DNA of 64,000 nucleotides from Paraburkholderia sp. D15 (GCF_029910215.1 NZ_CP110396.1:1302001-1366000); one strand, 5' to 3'; positions 33,702 to 42,149 are shown, counted from the stretch's first letter. Notes: generated by a model not told the origin, from the sequence alone. Numbers and translations: made by a program.

Positions 33702-34074
33702 GCTTGATATCGACCTCTTCTCCTCCCCGCTGCCAAAGCCTAAGACGGTGTCGCATATCACTGAGATTGGAAAGGTTGCCGTTCTCATGCTGACCGCCTG
33801 GTGTCTCTTTACGAGTATCCAACGATTCCATATCGGACGCGACAATCAGGAAGCTCTTCAGAGCCTCGTGAGCGACTACCAGATTACTGCGAACGCCATG
33901 ATGAAGGTGAGAGCTAGCACCCCGAGGGGCGACACACAGAAGTTCGCTCGCCTGAGTGCCGGCATTGAACGCGCGACACAGGTTGAAGCCTGCCTACTGC
34001 ATATAAACCCATATGGCGATATCAATCTCATGCCCGAGGTGCGCCGTTGCGAAATCCAGCGAGGCAAACAATGA
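33691..34074 (+). CDS. Small membrane-anchored protein with ELDI.(F/L)F N-terminal motif
   Basis: The 127-residue protein has a short cytoplasmic N-terminus with HELDIDLFSS, one membrane helix (residues about 28-47, VAVLMLTAWCLFTSI) and a soluble C-terminal domain. The same layout occurs at 44610 (QELDIQFFKT) and 46563 (EIDAVEFFKQ), so the three form a paralogous set. Function unknown; an inner-membrane location is predicted. Confidence 0.68.
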   Translation: MKHELDIDLFSSPLPKPKTVSHITEIGKVAVLMLTAWCLFTSIQRFHIGRDNQEALQSLVSDYQITANAMMKVRASTPRGDTQKFARLSAGIERATQVEACLLHINPYGDINLMPEVRRCEIQRGKQ

Positions 34075-34343
34075 GCCGCAAGATTCTCACTGACCACTAC
34101 CGCAGCCCCAAGCTTGCCCATAGCCACGAGCTACACAACGACGAGTTGCTTGTAGCGGTGCATACGAAGAGCCGCAAAGGTGTCTTCTATGTGGATACCT
34201 TGGACATACAGACAAATGACCGGATCACGGACAAGACCGAAACACACAACCTCAAGAAGCTCGAAATCTGGTGCAGGAAGACATTGATTCCGAGTGCCGG
34301 CCATAAAGTCTATCTGATAGACGAAGACCTACAAGATATATAA
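34071..34343 (+). CDS. Hypothetical protein, 90 aa
   Basis: The start ATG 34071 overlaps the previous stop, with GAGG nearby. It is a beta-rich protein with basic patches (KSRKGVFYVDTLDIQTNDR) and no known family. Confidence 0.6.
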   Translation: MSRKILTDHYRSPKLAHSHELHNDELLVAVHTKSRKGVFYVDTLDIQTNDRITDKTETHNLKKLEIWCRKTLIPSAGHKVYLIDEDLQDI

Positions 34344-34383
34344 CGAGGATAACAAGATACACAACAACAAGGAAAACTAAAAT

Positions 34384-34833
34384 ATGAATAAACTAACACT
34401 TATCACACTTACCATTCTACTTGCCACCCAAGCTCATGCTTCATGCTTCATTATGGGCGACAGCATTGCATACGGTATCTCAACCCAGGCCCCAGCTTGC
34501 CAAGCGAACGCCAAGGTAGGACTAAACACCAGGGACGCTCTCACACGCTTCTCAGTGATTCCAGCCACCGACACCACCGTCATAAGTCTTGGGGTGAACG
34601 ACCGAGGCAGTAGCTTACCTACCGCTCGAAACCTGGAAGCTATTCGAAACCGCGTGAAGTCAGCGAATGTAGTCTGGATCTTACCCACGAGCTATGAAAT
34701 TGCCAAGCATCAGACCGTCGCGAAAGTGGCGGCCGCCCACGGAGACAAGACCCTCAATGTCGATTCCCTAATTGGTGCGGACCATATCCACCCTACAAAC
34801 TACACTACGATTGCACGCGAACTGAAGCTGTAA
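34384..34833 (+). CDS. Exported SGNH/GDSL-type hydrolase
   Basis: The 149-residue protein has a signal peptide (residues 1-19, ending AHA) and all three visible SGNH blocks: GDSIAYG with the nucleophile Ser27, GVND near residue 74 and DHIHP (Asp133, His136). SGNH enzymes hydrolyse ester bonds in lipids, sugars or peptidoglycan O-acetyl groups. It is short for the family but complete in motifs. A periplasmic esterase on a mobile element might modify the cell wall for transfer or compete with phage (inference). AAGGAAAA lies before the ATG. Confidence 0.83.
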   Translation: MNKLTLITLTILLATQAHASCFIMGDSIAYGISTQAPACQANAKVGLNTRDALTRFSVIPATDTTVISLGVNDRGSSLPTARNLEAIRNRVKSANVVWILPTSYEIAKHQTVAKVAAAHGDKTLNVDSLIGADHIHPTNYTTIARELKL

Positions 34834-34840
34834 CCACACG

Positions 34841-34860
34841 GCCCTCATGCAGGGGCTTTT
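34841..34860 (+). terminator. Terminator after the SGNH hydrolase gene
   Basis: GCCCT-catgc-AGGGGC followed by TTTT, close to the hairpin at 24563. Confidence 0.78.
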
Positions 34861-34889
34861 CCCATTCTTATCCAGCTACCCATGCCCAA

Positions 34890-35048
34890 GCTCTCCTTTC
34901 AGGAGGGTTCTGCTAGCCGCAGGGCAACAGCAGACTGTTCCATGCACCTTCTACGAAGTCATTGCCGTCAGGCATATCTCTCCCTTTCGCTTATGCCCAA
35001 CCATGTATGCCCCACCGGCAAGGTGAGCATTCCCAACGGGGAAATCTG
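34890..35048 (+). repeat. Structured repeat, copy B
   Basis: CTCCT-ttc-AGGAG, then CTGC-tagcc-GCAG (34910), then CACC-ggcaa-GGTG (35013) and TTCCC-aac-GGGGAA. It shares the order of copy A and the CTTC..GAAG plus GCCGTCAGGCAT segment of copy G. Confidence 0.68.
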
Positions 35049-35109
35049 AAAACTTGCCAAATTCCTTTCTTCCGGTAGTTTAATTAGCATAACTAAAAGG
35101 AGAGCGACC

Positions 35110-35532
35110 ATGGCCGGAAAATTAACAGATAAAGAATACGCGATTCGAGAACTGACACAGAATCACTACGACTATTCGCACCTACCAGAGACCCTTCAGG
35201 CTGATCGAGACGTGGCTATCGCAGCTATCAACAAAGATACCGCCCTGCACGTTCTCTACCACCTTCCCAAGTTACTGAGAGCCGATCAATCCATAGCCAG
35301 ACACACGGCACTCGAAATGGAAAAGGTCCAGACCCAAGCCTTCATACACGACACCATACAAGCGAACTTCACCACTGCGATTGCTCAAATGCTACAGCCT
35401 GGAAAGAAGGCTTCTGACTGTTTTCCTCCAGATCTCGATTCGCACAGAGCCGAGCATGCATTCAAAGCCAGCCATCCTCCAGCATTGAAGCCCACTCCTC
35501 GCGTCTGCAAATTCACCAAACAATCTATCTAA
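35110..35532 (+). CDS. DUF4116-like repeat protein
   Basis: The 140-residue protein has the repeat pattern LP..LQADRDVAIAAI..., then LPKLLRADQSIARH, typical of DUF4116 segments (a leucine-rich helical repeat often seen in large surface or toxin-like proteins). Here it is a short stand-alone copy. AAAAGGAGAG precedes the ATG. No tandem-box promoter lies in front, only repeat copy B. Confidence 0.65.
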   Translation: MAGKLTDKEYAIRELTQNHYDYSHLPETLQADRDVAIAAINKDTALHVLYHLPKLLRADQSIARHTALEMEKVQTQAFIHDTIQANFTTAIAQMLQPGKKASDCFPPDLDSHRAEHAFKASHPPALKPTPRVCKFTKQSI

Positions 35533-35562
35533 GATGTGAGCCTCTCTATGGGGCTTACCTCT

Positions 35563-35634
35563 TATCTCTGAAACCTACCATTTGTCTGAATGAATGCCCT
35601 TCAGTATTGAATAAAAGTAATTTCCCGCTATGAT
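35563..35634 (+). promoter_or_regulatory. Tandem-box promoter 3
   Basis: TATC at 35563, TGTCT at 35583, TTGAAT at 35607 and TATGAT at 35629, with the standard spacing. Confidence 0.8.
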
Positions 35635-35664
35635 TAAATTAAGAAAACAAATAAAGGACTAACA

Positions 35665-35901
35665 ATGAAATTCTTAACAATAATTTTAGCTTCACTGATA
35701 TTTACCACAACAACACAAGCAAAGATAGCAACTGCTGATCTTCAGGTGACAGCAACGATTCATTACGATTGCTCTTCTGACAAGCTTGAGCAAATGAAAT
35801 CTGAACTTGCATACATTAGAAACTGCCAAGTGCAGCAAGCGAGTGAACTCAAAGGCGCAGTAGTGAAGCAGGAAGGAAACGCAGTCTCAATTACATACTA
35901 A
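35665..35901 (+). CDS. Small exported protein, 78 aa
   Basis: A signal peptide (MKFLTIILASLIFTTTTQA) gives a mature protein of about 59 residues with two Cys that could form a disulfide. The downstream beta-rich part (DLQVTATIHYDCSSD) is unrecognised. The start follows AAAGGACTAAC. Confidence 0.7.
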   Translation: MKFLTIILASLIFTTTTQAKIATADLQVTATIHYDCSSDKLEQMKSELAYIRNCQVQQASELKGAVVKQEGNAVSITY

Positions 35902-35915
35902 AAAAAGGAGAAAAA

Positions 35916-36356
35916 ATGAGCATTGATATCAAACAATTTAATGACCCTAAGATGTTTACCGCAATGGGGTTCACTCGAATTGCACCTACACGAGGGCCCT
36001 CCTCAAGTTGCCCAATCAGAATCATCCCATCTGCAACGAAGTATATGAAAACCTCAAGAATCGTATTTCGACCTGATGTGATCGAACAAGCTGGGTGGAA
36101 GCTTCACGATTCCCTAAATATGTATGTCATGGAAGGTCGAAAAGATGTATTCGGATTTGCTCTAAGCAAAGATTCACAAGGCTTCACACTTCGCAAACAT
36201 GGAAATAATGCGTTTAGCTTATTGATACCGTTTGGATTTTATACCAAGACCATCTATCTTACAGACGACGATTATGGTTTTAAAGAATCAAATATTGACG
36301 AAGCTATTGGGGTCCTAATACAAATACCAAAACAAAAGGTAAAACTGGAGAATTGA
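35916..36356 (+). CDS. Hypothetical protein, 146 aa
   Basis: Preceded by AAAGGAG, 14 bp after the previous gene. It is a beta-rich soluble protein with no motif I recognise. The end overlaps the HNH-like gene by ATGA. Confidence 0.65.
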   Translation: MSIDIKQFNDPKMFTAMGFTRIAPTRGPSSSCPIRIIPSATKYMKTSRIVFRPDVIEQAGWKLHDSLNMYVMEGRKDVFGFALSKDSQGFTLRKHGNNAFSLLIPFGFYTKTIYLTDDDYGFKESNIDEAIGVLIQIPKQKVKLEN

Positions 36357-36934
36357 TGATTGAACTAATAATTTTAACATTACTAGCGGGAGTTTCAATC
36401 TATGCCCTGAGAAAACCTAGGCCACGAATCGAAGTAGACATGGTTCCTTTTTCCATGCACGGCATCAATGTCCGCTCAAGACTAACCCCTTCACAGTGGG
36501 GGAAGATACGAAAGCTCCACACTGAACTGGCAGGCGATAAATGCGAGGTATGCGGGAAGAAGGGAACAGAGCAGCGATTCAAGCATGACCTCGAATGCCA
36601 CGAAATCTGGCTTCACGAAGGCAAGATCCAGAAGCTTATCGGCATGCAGGCACTTTGCCCTCTATGCCACAAAATTAAGCATGTCGGACTGGCTGATAAG
36701 TCTGGCTATGGGGAAGACGTCCGGGAACATATGGCTGAAGTAAATGGCTGGACCCTGGACCGCGTTGAGGCTCATATCAATCTCAAACGGCAGCAAGTCA
36801 GATCTATCAAACTTCCCCGAGGCGAACGCCACCAGCTAGATCTCACCCACCTGAACAAGCCCTGCTACTCCTTCCTCAATGAGACTTTCACCGAGAATGA
36901 GACAGGTAGGTGTCGCAGGGGGCTGTATGAGTAG
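36353..36934 (+). CDS. Membrane-anchored HNH-like zinc protein
   Basis: The 193-residue protein has an N-terminal membrane helix (residues 3-19) followed by an HNH-type zinc domain: CEVCGKKG, ECHEIW, then CPLCHKIKHVG. Its core is clearly homologous to the DUF5710-HNH protein at 43442, including GMQALCP.CH and VNGW. HNH domains of this type cut DNA. The membrane anchor is unusual and could place a nuclease at the entry point of DNA (inference). Confidence 0.78.
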   Translation: MMIELIILTLLAGVSIYALRKPRPRIEVDMVPFSMHGINVRSRLTPSQWGKIRKLHTELAGDKCEVCGKKGTEQRFKHDLECHEIWLHEGKIQKLIGMQALCPLCHKIKHVGLADKSGYGEDVREHMAEVNGWTLDRVEAHINLKRQQVRSIKLPRGERHQLDLTHLNKPCYSFLNETFTENETGRCRRGLYE

Positions 36935-37193
36935 CCCTATCGCCACCATTGAAGCTCCCCTGACCGACCAGAAGGCTTGGGTTGCCCGTATCACGAAGCT
37001 CGATGAAAAATGGACCTTTGGGCGCGACCAGATACCACCAATCGTTTTCGGCAGCCGCATTGTCTTCAATATCGTCAGAGCAGGACTGTATGAACACAGG
37101 AACACTTCCCACGGCTCAGGCTTCGTCCATATCAACGAAGAGGGACTGAGCCACCCCATGACGAAAGAGCAAGTTATATCCATGCTCGAATAG
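36927..37193 (+). CDS. Hypothetical protein, 88 aa
   Basis: ATG 36927 overlaps the end of the HNH gene, with CAGGGGG upstream. The protein is basic, with a short helical C-terminus (HPMTKEQVISML). No family known. Confidence 0.6.
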   Translation: MSSPIATIEAPLTDQKAWVARITKLDEKWTFGRDQIPPIVFGSRIVFNIVRAGLYEHRNTSHGSGFVHINEEGLSHPMTKEQVISMLE

Positions 37194-37224
37194 CTTCCAC
37201 CTCTTCCTATCGAGCTACCCACCG

Positions 37225-37310
37225 CACAGGCACAATCCTCCCTTCTCGGGAGATTTCTGCTAGCCGCAGGGCAACACCATACGGTCAACGAACAACATTC
37301 TTCTATCGAA
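37225..37310 (+). repeat. Structured repeat, copy C
   Basis: CTCCC-ttctc-GGGAG at 37238-37252, 4 bases, CTGC-tagcc-GCAG at 37257-37269, then a CTTCTATCGAA stem remnant near 37290. It lies directly upstream of tandem-box promoter 4. Confidence 0.75.
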
Positions 37311-37322
37311 CCTAGCCCTGCT

Positions 37323-37394
37323 TATCCTTACTTTCGACCTTTTATCTGAATGACTACCTTTTATTATTGAATAAAAAATTCTATCGAATAAGAT
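37323..37394 (+). promoter_or_regulatory. Tandem-box promoter 4
   Basis: TATC at 37323, TATCT at 37343, TTGAAT at 37367 and TAAGAT at 37389, then ATGACAACAATAAAAAAG. Confidence 0.82.
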
Positions 37395-37427
37395 AGTTAC
37401 ATGACAACAATAAAAAAGAAGAAAGTC

Positions 37428-37895
37428 ATGAGCACATACTTTAATATCGTCAATCTGGATAAGAAAGAGCAGGCAAGTTTGGTGATTCTCAAATCACAAG
37501 ATGAGGTTGACGCAACAGTTGCGCAGTGGGAAAAGAAAAATCGAAAAAAATGGTTGAGCAAGACCCGACAAGAGGACTTTTCCAATTGGGGCAAGCAATA
37601 CGATCCAGAGGGCTATGAAAAACAAGAAGACGGAAGCTGGACCCGCGAAATACACAAGTTTTATCAGTTTCATCAAAAATTGGTTTTCGGATTCATTTTC
37701 TGGGAAGCCTGCGGAAATCAATGGGGAAGGGTTTCAGAATGGTTCGGTGATCGAGTTATCATTATTTGCGACACGAGCGGAGCAAACGAACCAAACTCTC
37801 CATATCGAGACTATGAACACTGGATAGCGATGGATGATTATAAACCCGTTCAATTTCATACTACCTACAATGAATGGAAAGACGCACAAAGATAA
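37428..37895 (+). CDS. Hypothetical protein, 155 aa
   Basis: ATG 37428 is chosen over ATG 37401 because the latter is part of the ATGACAACAA leader that recurs untranslated in sister cassettes. The protein is aromatic-rich, with many W and Y residues and KWLSKTRQEDFSNWGK in the first third. No known domain. Confidence 0.68.
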   Translation: MSTYFNIVNLDKKEQASLVILKSQDEVDATVAQWEKKNRKKWLSKTRQEDFSNWGKQYDPEGYEKQEDGSWTREIHKFYQFHQKLVFGFIFWEACGNQWGRVSEWFGDRVIIICDTSGANEPNSPYRDYEHWIAMDDYKPVQFHTTYNEWKDAQR

Positions 37896-37963
37896 TACAA
37901 TCGGGGTAACGGCCCACCCATTCTTAACGGGCTAACCATAACAACTAAAAAAGGAGCATCCTC

Positions 37964-38146
37964 ATGTATCAAGCAAAATACAACCCAAACCATATCATTG
38001 CAGACCTAGAAAATCACAACATTGATATTGAAAAATTCACCGCTAAAGTTATAAGAATGTCAGGAGGAGCCGCACACCAAGCAATCTTCGAGTTAGTTTA
38101 TGAAACATTGGTCGTCAATAGCTACAACCAAGAACTGATACTTTGA
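37964..38146 (+). CDS. Hypothetical small protein, 60 aa
   Basis: Follows AAAAAAGGAG. It is a helical protein (RMSGGAAHQAIFELVYETLV) of unknown function. A weak hairpin CCCC-tagcgtct-GGGG lies just after it. Confidence 0.6.
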   Translation: MYQAKYNPNHIIADLENHNIDIEKFTAKVIRMSGGAAHQAIFELVYETLVVNSYNQELIL

Positions 38147-38179
38147 TGAAAAAAGCCCCCTAGCGTCTGGGGACTTCTC

Positions 38180-38311
38180 TCACAAGCGCTTGCGTTGCTT
38201 TCGATAGATCGACTTTAGAATGTCCAGAACGGTTTCCCGAGCCTCTTCGGCAATACCAGCACCGCCCCTCTCCAGCTTCTTATCATTTTCATTGTCATAC
38301 CCCAAACTCAT
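38180..38311 (-). CDS. Possible small protein, 43 aa, coupled to the 38295 gene
   Basis: ATG 38311 overlaps the end of the upstream minus-strand gene by 17 bp. The product is a charged helix (RGGAGIAEEARETVLDILKS). Without a clear ribosome site this is tentative. Confidence 0.4.
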   Translation of the reverse strand: MSLGYDNENDKKLERGGAGIAEEARETVLDILKSIYRKQRKRL

Positions 38312-38843
38312 GTTTGAACATTTTGTGCTCGTGAACGGAAATGATCGCCTGTGCAAAATGATCAACATAACCCCGTAGTGAAACTAGGAACTCCCCCTCC
38401 TCCCAACGAAGCGGTAATTCCACTAACTTGGTTTCGAAATCGTGACTGACATTCGGAGGAGCGAGCTTACGAAGCTCCTCGATTGCCTGGATTGCAACTT
38501 CCTCATCGAATCCGCCAGTTCCAGTCACGAGTTGCATGTAGCAAATGCCTACTAAATGCGTGATAGCGGAGAGCTTGATTTCGGTTTGTAAAAAATAGTT
38601 TGGGTTTTTATCCGACGGTTTGCTACTAACATTTTTGACGGTTGCATCAAAGTAACATCTCGGAGGTAAAACATCATTTGCCTGCTGCATTTTTACTGCC
38701 AACCCACTCCAACAGTTTTCCAACGACTGAAGGTGCGATAAAGCAACGGCATTTAACAGCGTTCCTGGTTCCAGCAAATCTTTAAATTCTCTAATCATCA
38801 TTGTCCCATATTCGTTGAACCGTCTATCTTCATTCAATACCAT
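38295..38843 (-). CDS. Hypothetical protein, 182 aa
   Basis: A soluble alpha-helical protein of unknown family. Its 5' end overlaps tandem-box promoter 5, which drives the opposite strand, so transcription from the two directions may interfere. The start codon is ATG 38843. Confidence 0.62.
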   Translation of the reverse strand: MVLNEDRRFNEYGTMMIREFKDLLEPGTLLNAVALSHLQSLENCWSGLAVKMQQANDVLPPRCYFDATVKNVSSKPSDKNPNYFLQTEIKLSAITHLVGICYMQLVTGTGGFDEEVAIQAIEELRKLAPPNVSHDFETKLVELPLRWEEGEFLVSLRGYVDHFAQAIISVHEHKMFKHEFGV

Positions 38844-38896
38844 TCGTCTGATACAAGCCCATATCGAATTGAATGAAATAAAACATCGGTTATAGT
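38825..38896 (+). promoter_or_regulatory. Tandem-box promoter 5
   Basis: TATC at 38825, CGTCT at 38845, TTGAAT at 38869 and TATAGT at 38891. Box 1 lies inside the start of the minus-strand gene. Confidence 0.75.
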
Positions 38897-38931
38897 TAAA
38901 CTACAACAACAGAAAGAAAAGGAGAGTTACC

Positions 38932-39162
38932 GTGACAACAGCTACTCACAACTACACCACGTTTGACCACGAATTACTTATCGCCACAGATGAAGACACC
39001 GGCTTTTTCTTCGTCCCTCTTCTTACCACTCGCATTTTTTTAAAGATTCGTGCTATTTGCGAGATTAAAAATATTCCTAACGCCGTAATTCAGGGCTACA
39101 ACTCAACGATTGATCTGGGCTCGAACGAACACTTTAAATTCGAACAAACCGAAAAGAAGTAA
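38932..39162 (+). CDS. Hypothetical protein, 76 aa, GTG start
   Basis: GTG 38932 follows AAAAGGAGAG at good distance. It is a beta/alpha protein (DHELLIATDEDTGFFFVPLL) of unknown family, expressed from tandem-box promoter 5. Confidence 0.65.
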   Translation: MTTATHNYTTFDHELLIATDEDTGFFFVPLLTTRIFLKIRAICEIKNIPNAVIQGYNSTIDLGSNEHFKFEQTEKK

Positions 39163-39172
39163 CTCACAACTA

Positions 39173-39200
39173 TTGACAATTAAACTTTTTCTTATATAAC
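39173..39200 (+). promoter_or_regulatory. Promoter for a probably leaderless transcript
   Basis: TTGACA at 39173 and TATAAC at 39195 are 16 bp apart. The next gene's ATG is at 39205, 5 bases after the -10 box, so transcription should start at or just after the A of ATG. Confidence 0.7.
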
Positions 39201-39204
39201 AATC

Positions 39205-39651
39205 ATGTACAACGCAAAACTATCGCTTAAAAAACAGATCGTATTATCAACAAAAGAAATGACTCAAATCTACTTGCTCGAATTGATGACTGACAATGAG
39301 ATTTCAGAAGCTATGGCACTGGAGACGGAAGACAACCCCTCCAGGGTTTTAGCCGTTCCCTCTTCCTTTGCTACCACGGTAGACATTATTAAACGCATTC
39401 GGGGGGAGCAAAACCTCTTTCTCTATCGCAAAGCCGATTATTGGCGCGAGAGCAAAAAGCTGGAACTGAAGCTGGAAATCATGGAGAGCGACGGAACGGT
39501 AATCGCCGCCGGAATTCTGTCAGAAAACAATCTGATAGACCTCCATGTCATGGCTGACGCTTTGAAGGATTACGAAGCCCTCAAGACTCATGCTTACCTC
39601 CAATCCACTCTCCACCGCAATACACAGACAACCCGAAGACCCAAAATATGA
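39205..39651 (+). CDS. Hypothetical protein, 148 aa, basic 'KI' tail
   Basis: There is no Shine-Dalgarno, and the promoter places the start at the 5' end of the mRNA. The protein is helical and ends RRPKI, a tail shared with three other orphans (40067, 42023, 48821 ends). The stop overlaps the next gene's start. No family known. Confidence 0.65.
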   Translation: MYNAKLSLKKQIVLSTKEMTQIYLLELMTDNEISEAMALETEDNPSRVLAVPSSFATTVDIIKRIRGEQNLFLYRKADYWRESKKLELKLEIMESDGTVIAAGILSENNLIDLHVMADALKDYEALKTHAYLQSTLHRNTQTTRRPKI

Positions 39652-40067
39652 TGATCATTCACCACGAGGGGCTGACTAATGCCTCCCTTACGAAGCTACC
39701 TTACCGAATCCGCCAGTCGTATCGAGACGAATTATTCGAGGTATGCAAGACGCGAGACTGGGCGCACTTCAGGAGCCTCATGAAGGAGCTAGACCTTCAA
39801 ATTGCGATCACGAGCAACGGGAGAGCCGACCGGAGACTTGAAAACACGATTGAGAATCTGGCTCAAACAACCAACACCGTCAAGATTTTCCATGGCACAG
39901 AGATCGTCTTTCGCATGAGCAAGCCAGCGGGCCTCAAGGGCTACCCAGAACTATGTATTGAGGCAATCAGCACTCTTGAGGAGTATCGAGCAGAGCAACG
40001 GCGCATGCACTATGAAGCCCTACTGCCCACGAAGGAAGGCACGACACGAGGAGCGACCAAAATATGA
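39648..40067 (+). CDS. Hypothetical protein, 139 aa, basic 'KI' tail
   Basis: ATGA-coupled to the previous gene. Helical, basic (RIRQSYRDELFEVCKTRD) and ends RGATKI. The last 11 bases (CCAAAATATGA) equal those of the previous gene, suggesting related 3' ends. Function unknown. Confidence 0.65.
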   Translation: MMIIHHEGLTNASLTKLPYRIRQSYRDELFEVCKTRDWAHFRSLMKELDLQIAITSNGRADRRLENTIENLAQTTNTVKIFHGTEIVFRMSKPAGLKGYPELCIEAISTLEEYRAEQRRMHYEALLPTKEGTTRGATKI

Positions 40068-40079
40068 GCACAACAACCT

Positions 40080-40130
40080 TCTTCTTAGAGTTTTGCTAGT
40101 CGCAAACACACCCCGGGGCCGCAACGGCTC
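40080..40130 (+). repeat. Degenerate structured repeat, copy H
   Basis: Shows TTGCTAGTCGCAAACAC and a CCGGGGCCGCAACGGCTC stretch similar in place to the other copies. It lies between the previous gene and tandem-box promoter 6. The pairing is weaker than in copies C, D, E and G. Confidence 0.4.
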
Positions 40131-40148
40131 ATTTTCATTTCTACCGTC

Positions 40149-40220
40149 TATCCACTAATACAACCACTTATCTGAATGCCACCCCTGTTGTATTGAATAA
40201 AAATTCTTACTTGTTATCAT
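40149..40220 (+). promoter_or_regulatory. Tandem-box promoter 6
   Basis: TATC at 40149, TATCT at 40169, TTGAAT at 40193 and TATCAT at 40215, then ACAACAAAGGAG. Confidence 0.83.
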
Positions 40221-40251
40221 ATAAGCATGATAACAACAAAGGAGAACTATC

Positions 40252-40536
40252 ATGGCAGACCTCAACAAAATCAATTCCGCTCTTAGCGACTTAGCAAAAG
40301 TATTAAACATTCGCAAATTCACAACTAATATTGAAGCCATCGAAGATGGATATACAGCAAACTTGGTAGACACGAATTCGAAAGTTGCTCTTGTCTACAC
40401 TGCGGACAATCTATCAACCCTCTGGGTCAAGATTGACGACTCAGTGGTTAGTATTTCATACGACGACACCTTTCCCGATTTCAAAGAACTTATTGAAGAC
40501 AAGGCAGCATTAAAATATTTCCGATTACCGGCATAA
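40252..40536 (+). CDS. Hypothetical protein, 94 aa
   Basis: Expressed from tandem-box promoter 6, with AAGGAG before the ATG. It has a helical N-terminus followed by beta strands (AEDGYTANLVD-like) and no known motif. Confidence 0.65.
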   Translation: MADLNKINSALSDLAKVLNIRKFTTNIEAIEDGYTANLVDTNSKVALVYTADNLSTLWVKIDDSVVSISYDDTFPDFKELIEDKAALKYFRLPA

Positions 40537-40594
40537 CGAACAAGCCCCTGCAACAAGGGACAATTAACCATAACAATAAGGAGACACACATAAA

Positions 40595-41077
40595 ATGGCA
40601 ACACTAGACTTCACAAAGAAATCACCCAAGCGTAAGCGCGAGATTGCAATTCAGAAGGCAATCAAGCATCTGACCGACGAGGGAAAGAAGGTCACTTTTC
40701 AGGCCGTATCGAAACGCAGCGGGGTAGCACAGACCACCTGTTTTAACTACCTGAAGCTCTCGGGCAAGGGACAGGCAGTCACCACACTGAAGCCCACCAA
40801 TCGGCACTTCATTGATATTTACGAGAAGGGCTACAACCTGCATTTTGAAGCTCGCAGCTACATGGCAGATCGGGACAATTGCACCCTCTTCGTCATGGAC
40901 GAGGACGGCTTGACCGTTACCACCAAGACCTTCAAACGTAGTGGGCTGACCAGCACACAGCTTCTAGAGAATGCTCGAATCGCTAAGACCGGCAGCAACC
41001 TTGACCAGGCACTGGCTCACGCTCGCAAGTGGCTGAAGGAGAACCGTTCGCAGGAATTTGAGGTGTCGAATGTTTAA
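40595..41077 (+). CDS. Helix-turn-helix protein
   Basis: The 160-residue protein has a basic N-terminal helix-turn-helix (KHLTDEGKKVTFQAVSKRSG, then VAQTTCFNYLKLS) comparable with residues 25-60 of the protein at 18144. The rest looks like a small binding domain (residues 75-150). It lies inside a tandem-box cassette, so it is a candidate for the regulator of that promoter family (inference). AAGGAG lies upstream of the ATG. Confidence 0.7.
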   Translation: MATLDFTKKSPKRKREIAIQKAIKHLTDEGKKVTFQAVSKRSGVAQTTCFNYLKLSGKGQAVTTLKPTNRHFIDIYEKGYNLHFEARSYMADRDNCTLFVMDEDGLTVTTKTFKRSGLTSTQLLENARIAKTGSNLDQALAHARKWLKENRSQEFEVSNV

Positions 41078-41486
41078 CTTCGATACGTCCCACTTACCTG
41101 ACAAGCCCAAACCGGAGAAAGACACTCCCGAGGCTCGCAAAAAAATTCTCAAGGAGCTTCGTCAGAAATACACCCGCACACAATTGATTTGTGCCGCACA
41201 GCGATTGGCAGATCAGGAGTATGAGGAAGAAGCCCAAAGGACCGAGAAAGCTCGTGACCCAGGAATGGCACTCCCCCTGTTAGCGGCGACCTTCAGGAAT
41301 GCCAGCAAGACACCAGCTACACATGGGCAAGCCGCGAACAAGCAAGCGGAGGCAGCATCGCTCTACGTCATGTCGTGCTTTCTCTGCGGACCTGAATCCG
41401 TTTTGGGTTCATTTGTGCGGGGTCTGGTTCTGGAGAGCGCATGCACACAGCAATTCGTTCCATTGCCAACATACAAAAAACGATAA
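41070..41486 (+). CDS. Hypothetical protein, 138 aa
   Basis: ATG 41070 overlaps the stop of the HTH gene. The protein is charged and helical (RKKILKELRQKYTRTQLICA) with several Cys near its end. Unrecognised. Confidence 0.6.
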   Translation: MFNFDTSHLPDKPKPEKDTPEARKKILKELRQKYTRTQLICAAQRLADQEYEEEAQRTEKARDPGMALPLLAATFRNASKTPATHGQAANKQAEAASLYVMSCFLCGPESVLGSFVRGLVLESACTQQFVPLPTYKKR

Positions 41487-41508
41487 GAACAACAACAAGG
41501 AGAATAAT

Positions 41509-41601
41509 ATGGCTTTAAGTCAATACCAATCTATTAAAATAAACAAATCGACAGCAGAGATTCAATTAGCTATCCATTTATGTCAGGCGCTCAATTTATG
41601 A
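41509..41601 (+). CDS. Short coding frame, 30 aa, coupled to the 41598 gene
   Basis: ATG 41509 follows AAGGAGAA at ideal distance and the stop overlaps the next ATG (ATGA at 41598). The 30-residue product is probably a leader peptide or small protein that couples translation of the following gene, which lacks its own ribosome site. Confidence 0.5.
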   Translation: MALSQYQSIKINKSTAEIQLAIHLCQALNL

Positions 41602-42023
41602 GCATGATGAACTGCATCATTAGTTATAACGAGTTTCCCGGATTGACACAGCATGAAATCAACGAAGTTTTGCAAAAATGCATCGATAGATACCCTGACC
41701 CACAGTCTTTTCATCACTTTGATTCACTTCTTATAAACTGCTCTCAAGCACCTAGAGATATAGATACTTGCTCATGGCGTTTCTCTTCATTGGCACAAAG
41801 ATCCAATCCCGAGACGTTTGCCTTTCTTTACCAGTACTTTGCTGATTATTTCAACGGAGAGCTTGCCGTTAAACTTGCAGAGGAAGGAGCCAGAGAGGGC
41901 TACACTTTCACGATGACTGATGAAGTCATGCAGGTAAAGAATCAGATTGATAGCGAGCGCCGCTTGCAAAGAGAGCTACCATCGAAGCCCACAGATAAGA
42001 AAGCCAAAAAGACCAAAATCTAA
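41598..42023 (+). CDS. Hypothetical protein, 141 aa, basic 'KI' tail
   Basis: The start is set at 41598 in the ATGA overlap; an in-frame ATG at 41580 is the alternative. Helical protein whose last 30 residues (RRLQRELPSKP..KKTKI) align with the end of the ankyrin-like protein at 48426 (RDLEQKLPTKP..KKHKI). Function unknown. Confidence 0.65.
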   Translation: MSMMNCIISYNEFPGLTQHEINEVLQKCIDRYPDPQSFHHFDSLLINCSQAPRDIDTCSWRFSSLAQRSNPETFAFLYQYFADYFNGELAVKLAEEGAREGYTFTMTDEVMQVKNQIDSERRLQRELPSKPTDKKAKKTKI

Positions 42024-42149
42024 AGCAGGTTTTGCAGGCAGACGGTTGCCAGTCTTCCCTTCCTGCTACTCTGACTGTTACGCTTTTCGCCTGGACGCCG
42101 GACCAAATTCGGTCTATATTTAGTCTTGTAGAACACCCACGGAGCCACC

